In this document: positions 1 to 5,848 of the stretch, piece by piece | Numbering within the stretch: position 1 is the stretch's first letter | Layout of the letters: the number at the start of each line of letters is the position of its first letter | NCBI GenBank assembly: GCA_900552915.1 | Contig: USBS01000026.1 | Coordinates: 1-17,770 of the forward strand | Direction of reading: 5' to 3' | From: an uncultured Sutterella sp. | GTDB taxonomy: Bacteria; Pseudomonadota; Gammaproteobacteria; Burkholderiales; Burkholderiaceae_F | Length of the DNA: 17,770 nucleotides | Notes under the pieces: model-generated | What the model was told of the DNA's origin: nothing | The model's input: the letters and a program-made list of their open reading frames with translations, nothing else | Database searches by the model: none | Translations under genes and position numbers: made by a program

Positions 1-877
1 TGACCGAGCTCAGGCAGCAAACCGCCGTGCGCTTTTCGTCGGTCGGAAGGAAAATTTCCGTGCACAAATTCGAGCCGTGAATCTTGAGGCCCTTTTCGGA
101 AAGCCATGTCGGAAGCGCCCGGTTGGCGGCATCGGTGAAGACCAGATACGGCTCGCCTGTGTGCATGCGCATCTCAAGAATTCGCTGCCAGAGGTCGCGC
201 GCACTCACCTTCTCGACCACTTTACCCGTAGCCGGGTGCTTGAGCTCCCAGGTGTCGTCGTAGTCGGCGTCGCGCATGCTCGCTTCGATTTTGCGCATGA
301 AGGCGTCGCTGATGTTGATGCCGTGATGCAGATTGAGCGCGCGCATGTTGGGATCGCCCGTGGGCTTTCTCATTTCGATGAACTGCACGATGTCCGGGTG
401 ATCGATCGAAAGAAACGCCGCATAGGATCCCCTGCGCGTGGAACCTTGGCGGTACGCCAGGCACGCCGCATCGTAGACCTTCAGGTGCGGCATCACGCCT
501 ACGCTCTTATCGTCGGCGCTGCGGATGGCTACGTGAATGCCGACGCCGCCTCCGAGCATCGAAAGCCAGTTGACTTCGGAAAGCGTATCGACAAGACCTT
601 CCGCAGTATCGGGCATGTAGCTCATAAAGCACGAAATCGGAAGACCTCGCTTGTTGCGCCCGAAACTCAAAATCGGCGTGGAAAAGCTCAGCCAGTGGCG
701 GCTGGCATAGTCATAGATGCGCTGCGCATGCTCGGGATTACTTGCAAAACTTTCGGCCACAAAGGCATAGCGTTCCTGCGGCGAGGTTTCGTCTTCGCGC
801 ATGTAGCTTTCACGCAAACGCTGCAGCCCCAATTCATCGAAAAGTGCGTCGCGTGAGAAATCCAACTCAAGAGTCAT
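1..877 (-). CDS. nrdA: Ribonucleoside-diphosphate reductase large (alpha) subunit, N-terminal 292 residues, cut by window edge
   Basis: Reduces ribonucleotides to deoxyribonucleotides in the cytoplasm, with a small radical-generating subunit that is not in view. The minus-strand translation from ATG at 877-875 reads open to base 1. Visible family landmarks are the substrate-site cysteine C83 in PISCFM, the loop SMLGGGVGI (106-114), the TRRGSYAAF block (147-155), the active-site cluster SNLCTEI with N270, C272 and E274, and C287 in VCCLSSV, which corresponds to the second redox cysteine. In E. coli NrdA the first of these cysteines is C225, so about 140 N-terminal residues are missing here, including the ATP-cone. 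From memory the sequence resembles the compact NrdA of T4-type cyanophages and some bacteria more than E. coli NrdA. The Shine-Dalgarno is weak. The C-terminal half lies outside, so class I is inferred from resemblance. An nrdB gene would be expected downstream. Confidence 0.93.
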   Translation of the reverse strand, partial: MTLELDFSRDALFDELGLQRLRESYMREDETSPQERYAFVAESFASNPEHAQRIYDYASRHWLSFSTPILSFGRNKRGLPISCFMSYMPDTAEGLVDTLSEVNWLSMLGGGVGIHVAIRSADDKSVGVMPHLKVYDAACLAYRQGSTRRGSYAAFLSIDHPDIVQFIEMRKPTGDPNMRALNLHHGINISDAFMRKIEASMRDADYDDTWELKHPATGKVVEKVSARDLWQRILEMRMHTGEPYLVFTDAANRALPTWLSEKGLKIHGSNLCTEIFLPTDEKRTAVCCLSSV

Positions 878-947
878 GTTCTTAATACCCAATGTTGTAC
901 GGAGGGAGTTCGCTTGTTTCGCCCTTCCGAAATAGCAGTCGCTGAAA

Positions 948-963
948 ATACTATATGTGGTAC
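948..963. promoter_or_regulatory. Candidate NrdR box overlapping the nrdA -10 and spacer
   Basis: The 16-mer atactatatgtggtac-type site at 948-963 matches 12 of 16 positions of the published NrdR consensus acaCwAtATaTwGtgt, including the core C, the central ATAT and the G. It lies on the -10 element and spacer of the nrdA promoter, where a repressor would act. NrdR boxes usually come in pairs. A much weaker partner (about 885-900) sits 63 bp away, about six helical turns. Confidence 0.5.
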
Positions 964-976
964 AACCCATTGGCAA
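948..976 (-). promoter_or_regulatory. nrdA promoter, sigma70-type
   Basis: On the minus strand a -35 element TTGCCA (976-971, 5 of 6 consensus bases) is followed after exactly 17 bp by TAGTAT (953-948, 4 of 6). Transcription would start near 941, giving a leader of about 60 nt before the nrdA ATG. The match is by eye, but spacing and orientation fit well. Confidence 0.55.
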
Positions 977-1197
977 CGCCACAAAATCATGCAGATTTTG
1001 AAGTGATTTCGACGTCAATACCCTGATAAATCAGCGCAAACGCCTGTTTGGCCCCAATCTGCCTGCTGTAAAAATTTTTTCGCTCGAACTGTCAAATTTG
1101 GCAGTCCGCAGATCGAAAGTCGTCGCCTTCGATTCTCGGCTATCGCGTTTGCGCGAAAATACGGCTCTTGAGTGTTTCCGATGTTTTTTCTTGCTCT

Positions 1198-2790
1198 ATG
1201 ACTCGAACACACCTCGTCCGCCTTTTTGCGCTGCTGACCTCGGCCGTAGCCCTCCAATCGGCCCATGGCTTTGAGCTTGTGATCGCACACAGCAACGACA
1301 CACACAGCTTTGCGGCCGGCATAGATGCTGCCGGCAACCCCTGCTACAACGACAAAGCCTGCTACGGAGGCTATGCACGACTTGCCGCTGCCGTGAAGTC
1401 CGTCAGAAGCAGCAACCCTGCTGTGCTTTATTTGGACGCGGGCGACACATGGATGGGCACGCCCTACTTCACCTTCTTCGGCGAAAAGATGGTTGCTCAG
1501 GCCCTAAACGAGCTCAAGCCAGATGCCGTCACCTTCGGAAACCACGAGTTCGATCTCGGCTGCGCGAAAGCCAAAACCTATGCGGAGAAACTTCACGCCG
1601 ACGTTATCGCTGCAAACTTTCAACCCCCGAAAGACTGTCCGTTTTCTCAAAGCAAAAAATTAAAGCCCTGGGTTGTTCGAACGTTTGCCGGCCCCCAGGG
1701 ACCGGTCAAAGTGGGCATCGTCGGCATCGCAAGCTTTGAAGCCAAAATTGACAAAGCGCACTTTGCCGACACCGAAAAAACCTTAAAGCAGGCGGTAGCC
1801 GACCTGAAAAAGGAAGGCGTCGAAATCGTGGTGGCGCTCACACATGTCGGGCTACCGATAGATCTGGAAATTGCTCGCCGCATCAATGGAATCGATGCGG
1901 TGGTCGGAGGCCATTCCCACGATGCGCTCGGTGTGCCGGGCGGTGCCGGTCCCTACCCCATCGTCATCGAGCGCGCCAACGGTGAAAAATGCGCTGTAGT
2001 CACCGCAGGCCGCGCCACGCGTTATTTCGGAGAACTGCACCTTGACATCGACGCAAACGGAAATCTGCAATCGTGCGGCGGACGCGAGCACGTTCTAACG
2101 CCCGAAGCTCCCGGCGACGCAAGCATGCAAAAGCTTGTCGCGTCGTTTTCCGCAAAGCTCTCGGAAATTGCATCTGAGAAGGTAATCCAAAGCGACGTCC
2201 ACGAAGACAACGCGCTTGAAGTCTGTCGACTCGGCGAATGTCTTTCAGGCGACATCACCGCCGACGCTTACCTGCACTTTGCCCGCAAGTACGGCGCTTC
2301 GATTGCGCTTGTCAACGGCGGTTCCATTCGAGCGGGCGTGCACCGCGGCGCCTTGAGCCGCGCGGACTTGCTCGCGCAGCACCCGTTTAACGACGGCGTG
2401 TGCGTGATTTCTGTCAAAGGCGAAACCGTGACTGCCGCCATCGAAAACGGACTTGCAAGTGAAGATCGTCAAAAACCTGAGCTGCTGCAGGTTGCCGGTC
2501 TGCGGTACAAAGCCGACTTGTCCCGTGCAGCCTGGCAGCGCGTCACAAGCGTTGAAGTACCCGACGGTGCAGGCGGCTGGAAGAAGCTCGATCCGAAGGC
2601 CGACTTTACGGTCGTAATACCGGGCTACCTCTATACGGGCGGCGACAAATTCGCGATGCTCAAAAACGCCGAACTTATCAACGCCGACGATCGTCCGACG
2701 GCGCTCAAAGTGGTCGAGAAATACCTTGCAACCGTTTCTCGGCTTTCCAGTCCCGAAACCGGCCGAATCGAAATTCGCGAAAAACACTAA
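1198..2790 (+). CDS. Exported 5'-nucleotidase / metallophosphatase of the UshA-CD73 family
   Basis: A predicted periplasmic enzyme that removes phosphate from nucleoside monophosphates, perhaps also from NAD or UDP-sugars, for salvage. From ATG 1198 it has 530 residues, a normal family length. A Sec-type signal peptide covers residues 1-24 (basic start, hydrophobic core, cleavage near SAHG). The calcineurin-like domain shows the metal ligands D34 and H36 (NDTH), D82 (AGD), N115-H116 (GNHEFD), H216, and H239/H241 (GGHSH). The C-terminal domain shows NGGSIR (373-378), HPFNDG (395-400) and the substrate loop GGDKF (481-485). Cysteine pairs C49/C55 and C343/C348 match positions of disulfides in mammalian CD73. 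A TTG at 1168 would add ten residues ahead of the signal peptide, so I prefer the ATG, though neither start has a clear Shine-Dalgarno. The tenA-like gene follows after 35 bp and is probably co-transcribed. The exact substrate cannot be read from sequence. Confidence 0.93.
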   Translation: MTRTHLVRLFALLTSAVALQSAHGFELVIAHSNDTHSFAAGIDAAGNPCYNDKACYGGYARLAAAVKSVRSSNPAVLYLDAGDTWMGTPYFTFFGEKMVAQALNELKPDAVTFGNHEFDLGCAKAKTYAEKLHADVIAANFQPPKDCPFSQSKKLKPWVVRTFAGPQGPVKVGIVGIASFEAKIDKAHFADTEKTLKQAVADLKKEGVEIVVALTHVGLPIDLEIARRINGIDAVVGGHSHDALGVPGGAGPYPIVIERANGEKCAVVTAGRATRYFGELHLDIDANGNLQSCGGREHVLTPEAPGDASMQKLVASFSAKLSEIASEKVIQSDVHEDNALEVCRLGECLSGDITADAYLHFARKYGASIALVNGGSIRAGVHRGALSRADLLAQHPFNDGVCVISVKGETVTAAIENGLASEDRQKPELLQVAGLRYKADLSRAAWQRVTSVEVPDGAGGWKKLDPKADFTVVIPGYLYTGGDKFAMLKNAELINADDRPTALKVVEKYLATVSRLSSPETGRIEIREKH

Positions 2791-2825
2791 AGCTACCGCC
2801 GAACCTTCTTTTTCGGAGATTTACC

Positions 2826-3587
2826 ATGGCTTCGCGTCGACAATGCCTGCAGCTGGCAGGCTGCACCGCTCTTTTTCCTCTTCTGACAGCCAACGTTTGC
2901 GCTGGCCAAGCAAAAAAAACATGGAGCTCAACAGCCTTTGCCGCTGCTGAGTCCGTTCGGCGAGCTCTGGTCCGACATCCGTTTTTGACGGGCGCATTTG
3001 CAGGAACACTCGAAAAGTCCGTTTTTGCGGCCTACCTCTGCCAGAACATTCTCTACCTTGAGAATTACGCTCGCTGTCTGGAGCAGTTGAGCGAACGCCT
3101 TTCACAACTACCCGACTTTGCCTCCGATGCGAAGAATTTGGCGACTTGGGCACAAGAAACAAAAGATCTGAGAGCCTGGACGATCGAATACGCTGCCTCA
3201 TTTACCGGAAAGCCCATCCGGCCGGAAGAAATCGTTGCGCTGCCGGAGCTTCTGACCTATGAGGCCTTGGAAACCCGCCATCTTAATCACAGCAATCCTG
3301 CTTTTGCAATGGCCGCTCTCTTGCCGTGCTTTTGGACATGGGACGAGTTCGGCCGTGCACTGCGCCCAACGGCCCGGCTACAGGGCAATCCGTTCAAAGA
3401 CTGGGTAGCAGGCATGGGATCGGACGCGGCCGCCGCATCTGCTCGGAAAGCGGTCGATTTGACCGATCGTTTGAGCAGTCGACTGAGTTCGACCGAACAA
3501 AATTTGATGACGGATATTTTTGCAGCCGGCTGTTGGATGGAATGGCAGTTGTTTGCCGCCGTTCTCAGACCGGTCACTGCAAACTAA
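2826..3587 (+). CDS. TenA-family protein (thiaminase II / aminopyrimidine hydrolase-like) with twin-arginine-type export signal
   Basis: TenA proteins hydrolyse aminopyrimidine breakdown products of thiamine, or thiamine itself, and are normally cytoplasmic. Here 253 residues include an N-terminal SRRQCLQLAG stretch (3-12) and a hydrophobic segment ending near residue 27, which fits a Tat signal. Residues 10-13 (LAGC) resemble a lipobox but come too early for a normal lipoprotein signal. Family landmarks follow: HPF (51-53), LCQNILYLENYAR (71-83), Y145, the LLPCFW block with candidate nucleophile C168, and the C-terminal Glu E239 in WMEWQ. Compared with B. subtilis TenA, the position of pyrimidine-binding Asp44 is Asn (N74) and that of Tyr139 is Trp (W172); the alignment is by eye. 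A GGAG Shine-Dalgarno sits about 8 bases before ATG 2826. It lies 35 bp behind the nucleotidase gene, suggesting one operon of exported salvage enzymes. The substrate is uncertain. Confidence 0.85.
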   Translation: MASRRQCLQLAGCTALFPLLTANVCAGQAKKTWSSTAFAAAESVRRALVRHPFLTGAFAGTLEKSVFAAYLCQNILYLENYARCLEQLSERLSQLPDFASDAKNLATWAQETKDLRAWTIEYAASFTGKPIRPEEIVALPELLTYEALETRHLNHSNPAFAMAALLPCFWTWDEFGRALRPTARLQGNPFKDWVAGMGSDAAAASARKAVDLTDRLSSRLSSTEQNLMTDIFAAGCWMEWQLFAAVLRPVTAN

Positions 3588-3604
3588 GCCGCTGCAAAAA
3601 CGCG

Positions 3605-3648
3605 AAAAAAACTCCCGGTGCGCCTCGAAGAATTCGCGAACCGGGAGT
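3605..3648 (-). terminator. Intrinsic terminator of brnQ, possibly shared with the tenA-like gene
   Basis: A perfect 9-bp stem ACTCCCGGT (3611-3619) / ACCGGGAGT (3640-3648), whose loop can form a second small hairpin CGAA/TTCG (3626-3629 and 3633-3636). Read on the minus strand it is followed by seven T, a classic Rho-independent terminator for brnQ. On the plus strand it is followed only by CTTCGTCC, so it would end the tenA-like transcript less well. Confidence 0.85.
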
Positions 3649-3675
3649 CTTCGTCCTTAGGTCAGTTGCTTCTGA

Positions 3676-5010
3676 TTACGGCTGAGCCGGACCCTGCGTC
3701 ATCGACTTGTGAATCATGCCGATTACAAAGCCCACGACGGCAAACGGAATCCAGCCGAGGCCGTAAGTGTGCAGCGGCACCCACTGGGCAAGGATCGCAT
3801 CCAGACCGCCCATGGCGATCTTGGCGGTCTGCAGACCGTTGTAGAGGGCCATGACGAAGGTAAAGCCGATCGTCCAGGCCCACACGCAGCGGCGGCCGCC
3901 GATTGCATTGTGCACGAACGACAGAAGGACAAGCGCCACGCACAAGGGGTACAGGAACATCAGAACCGGAATGGTCGAGACAATGATGGTCTTAAGACCG
4001 AACAGACCGATCAAGTAGGAGATGACCGTAAAGATCGCTACCCAAGTGCCGTACTTGACGCGGCTGCCGGACAAACTCGTGAAGTGCGCGGCCGTGCAGC
4101 TGATGAGACCGATGGCTGTCGTAAGGCACGCCAGAATCACCATAGCCGACAGAAGCGCAGCGCCGCCCGGACCGAAGAGAAGCTTGGCGCTCAAGGCAAG
4201 AATCGGAGCACCGGTTTCCTGCACGCCGATTGCACTTACGGATTCGGCGCCGATCTTGGCAATAAAGATGTAGATGACGCCGAGCATCGGAGCAGCGATC
4301 ATAGCGGCCTTACCGACTTCACGAGCAATGTCGGACTGCTTGGTAAAGCCCGCGTCGCGCACAACACCGATCGTAAGCGAAGCAAAGATCAGAGCGGCAA
4401 TGGCGTCAAGCGTGTTGTAGCCGTCGAGAATACCCTGCACCATGGCCATAACGGGCGTCGCGTAGGGTGCGGCCGGAGTCTGCGGCTCACCCATCGGCGT
4501 CACGAAGCTCTTGACGATGAAAACGACAAGCGTCAAAACCAACAACGGGGTCAGGACCTTGCCTACGCGGTCGACAAGCTTGGAAGGCGAAGCGGCAAGC
4601 CAGCCGGCAACACCGAGAAATACCGCCAGGAAGATCGGCATGTAGATCGAAGCCTGAGCCGGATCAATGAACGGAGCCACGGCAACTTCCCAGGAAACCG
4701 TGCCGGTACGCGGAGCGGCAAAGCACGGGCCGATGGCAAGAACGCAAACCGTGGAATAGAAAACGCCGAACCAAGGATGCACACGGTTGCTGATTTCGCG
4801 TACGCCGGGCAGGCCGGAATAGCCGACGGCCATGACGGTCAGAAGCGGAAGACCGACGCCCGTAATGCAAAAGCCGAGCAGTGCCCACCAGACGTCGGTG
4901 CCGGCGGCCTGTCCCATGGAGGCCGGGAAGATCAGATTGCCTGCGCCGAAAAAGAGCGCAAAGAGCATCAGACCGATAGGAATAAATTGCGTTCGGGAAT
5001 CCGATTGCAT
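3676..5010 (-). CDS. brnQ: Branched-chain amino acid transport carrier (LIVCS family)
   Basis: A sodium- or proton-coupled inner-membrane carrier that imports leucine, isoleucine and valine. The 444 residues equal the usual family length and form about twelve hydrophobic segments with almost no soluble domain. The N-terminus carries the family signature block IGLMLFALFFGAGNLIFPA (12-30), followed by GQAAG. Further landmarks are GPCFAAPRTG (94-103) and an ATPVMAMVQGILDGYNTLDA block in the middle, both typical of BrnQ. The start is ATG 5010-5008 with an AAGGTG Shine-Dalgarno (5021-5016) five bases upstream. It is a single-gene unit closed by the terminator at 3605-3648. I found no convincing promoter in the long region upstream. 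Confidence 0.95.
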   Translation of the reverse strand: MQSDSRTQFIPIGLMLFALFFGAGNLIFPASMGQAAGTDVWWALLGFCITGVGLPLLTVMAVGYSGLPGVREISNRVHPWFGVFYSTVCVLAIGPCFAAPRTGTVSWEVAVAPFIDPAQASIYMPIFLAVFLGVAGWLAASPSKLVDRVGKVLTPLLVLTLVVFIVKSFVTPMGEPQTPAAPYATPVMAMVQGILDGYNTLDAIAALIFASLTIGVVRDAGFTKQSDIAREVGKAAMIAAPMLGVIYIFIAKIGAESVSAIGVQETGAPILALSAKLLFGPGGAALLSAMVILACLTTAIGLISCTAAHFTSLSGSRVKYGTWVAIFTVISYLIGLFGLKTIIVSTIPVLMFLYPLCVALVLLSFVHNAIGGRRCVWAWTIGFTFVMALYNGLQTAKIAMGGLDAILAQWVPLHTYGLGWIPFAVVGFVIGMIHKSMTQGPAQP

Positions 5011-5630
5011 GAATACACCTTATAGTTATTTGCTTTGTAGATGAGGTTCGGGCATGTCTGCGGACGGCGCCAACGCTCTGCTCCGCATCTGTCTCCTGCA
5101 TCGGCTTGAACGAGGCCGCGGATAACGAGGATTTCCCGTGTCCGACGCGACCGGCCGCAAGCTCAAATAAAGCAGACCCGATAAGCTGTCCCAATGCAAA
5201 AGGCCGGACGCTTGAAGCTGAGGGTAGGCTTCGGCAGCGCGGCTTAGCTGATGGTCCCGCTTTCGCAGTCTCATCGGCGTTTGTCCACACGCTGGATCTC
5301 AGGTGCAGGACAGAGGCATTGGTGTACAAGCACCGATTCTACGAATAAGCGGCGCGTTCGGGGAAGAAAATCGCATAAAAATGCCCACATTTGCATGTGA
5401 ACATGCGAAAAAGCATCAAATATAAGGCAATCTGCCTAGCATTTTGGGTTCGAAGGACTCTCATCCACAACAAGTGGAGGTCGGAGGCAGACGAATTCGA
5501 TTTTTTCGCTGCGACAGGTCCGATGTCACGGATTTTTGTCGTCTCAACTCAAAGAGTCGGCAAAAAGTCGGACTTTTTTACACTTCTGCCCTCGTTTTTT
5601 ACGTCCAAATTGCGTAACCTACGCGCAGTA
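5011..5630. other. Long intergenic region between brnQ and the bcsA leader
   Basis: About 620 bp in which I support no gene. The part next to brnQ (about 5030-5340) is GC-rich and open in several frames on both strands, but none of the translations looks like a protein. One minus-strand frame, from 5274 to 5026, is leucine-rich (for example SGLLHWDSLSGLLYLSL), which could matter for a leucine carrier, but it has no supporting start signal. The part next to bcsA (5340-5630) is AT-rich, and holds GCAT/ATGC palindromes at 5373-5416 and a hairpin AAAAAGTC/GACTTTTT at 5562-5578. Confidence 0.55.
5373..5416. repeat. Cluster of GCAT/ATGC inverted repeats
   Basis: In 44 bp there are three nested palindromic units: GCAT-aaaa-ATGC (5373-5384), GCATGT-ga-ACATGC (5393-5406), and ATGC-gaaaaa-GCAT (5403-5416), which shares the right arm of the second. 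The arms are perfect. Such spacing of the same half-site suggests a DNA-binding site for a dimeric regulator, or a small cruciform-forming element. No known operator consensus is recognised. Confidence 0.4.
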
Positions 5631-5749
5631 GGTATTAGTTCTTAGAGGGAAGCCACTAAAATACCGACCGAGGTTCGATAGGGCTCATGCTCGTCAAGCC
5701 CCGTGCTTGCCCCTGAAACAGGTTCAGCGTCGTCTGCCCTGTTTCTTTT
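5631..5749 (+). ncRNA. Structured RNA segment ending in an intrinsic terminator: bcsA attenuator leader or small RNA
   Basis: The plus strand can fold into a series of hairpins. GGTATTAGT (5631-5639) pairs with ACTAA-AATACC (5655-5665) with a two-base bulge. GGGCT (5681-5685) pairs with AGCCC (5697-5701). CAAGC (5695-5699) pairs with GCTTG (5705-5709). The last two share bases, so they exclude each other. The segment ends with the terminator hairpin at 5715-5749. A possible promoter TTGCGT (5610-5615), 17 bp, TATTAG (5633-5638) would start transcription near 5645 and give an RNA of about 105 nt, but then the first stem would not be transcribed whole. It matches no riboswitch or housekeeping RNA consensus I know, including c-di-GMP-I and -II, 6S and 4.5S RNA. 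Confidence 0.4.
5715..5749 (+). terminator. Intrinsic terminator upstream of bcsA
   Basis: An 8-bp perfect stem GAAACAGG (5715-5722) / CCTGTTTC (5738-5745) contains an inner CAG/CTG pairing (5725-5727 and 5734-5736), and is followed by TTTTGTTGT. It faces the same way as bcsA and lies 100 bp before the preferred bcsA start. It therefore ends either a short upstream RNA or a conditional leader of the cellulose operon. Confidence 0.7.
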
Positions 5750-5848
5750 GTTGTCCGAGATGCGCTGTTTGCTTCAAGCATGTTCCGGACAAGAAAAAAG
5801 AGCCCGCCGCAGCCGAACCTATATAGAAAAGACCCATATCCGCCGCAC

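Larger units (their letters stand above)
878..1197. other. Divergent intergenic region between nrdA and the 5'-nucleotidase gene
   Basis: About 320 bp without a convincing gene. It holds the nrdA promoter and NrdR-box candidate. On the plus-strand side there is a short inverted repeat ATCGAA/TTCGAT (1112-1117 and 1128-1133) with a 10-base spacer, 65 bp before the nucleotidase ATG. A TTGGCC...TAAAAA pair (1048-1074) has only a 15-bp spacer, so I do not call it a promoter. Confidence 0.6.

Noticed and set aside
77..856. Plus-strand open frame of 259 codons across the nrdA region
   Set aside because: It is the antisense of nrdA, whose minus-strand translation shows all expected active-site motifs; the plus-strand product resembles nothing.
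2853..2864. Lipobox LAGC in the TenA-like protein
   Set aside because: The cysteine is residue 13, before the main hydrophobic core, so a lipoprotein signal is unlikely; a Tat-type signal explains the N-terminus better.
3709..5025. Plus-strand open frame of 438 codons opposite brnQ
   Set aside because: Its product is highly charged and of low complexity, as expected for the complement of a membrane-protein gene; brnQ on the other strand is clearly real.
5026..5274. Leucine-rich minus-strand ORF upstream of brnQ as an attenuator leader peptide
   Set aside because: At 82 codons it is long for a leader peptide, has no clear ribosome site or terminator/antiterminator pair after it, and the region is open in several frames because of high GC.
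5391..5645. 84-codon plus-strand ORF before the bcsA leader
   Set aside because: It has no ribosome site and no protein-like pattern; it covers AT-rich sequence with palindromes and hairpins better explained as regulatory DNA.
5681..5745. c-di-GMP riboswitch in the bcsA leader
   Set aside because: The conserved GEMM-I and c-di-GMP-II sequence blocks are not present; only a terminator and generic hairpins are seen.
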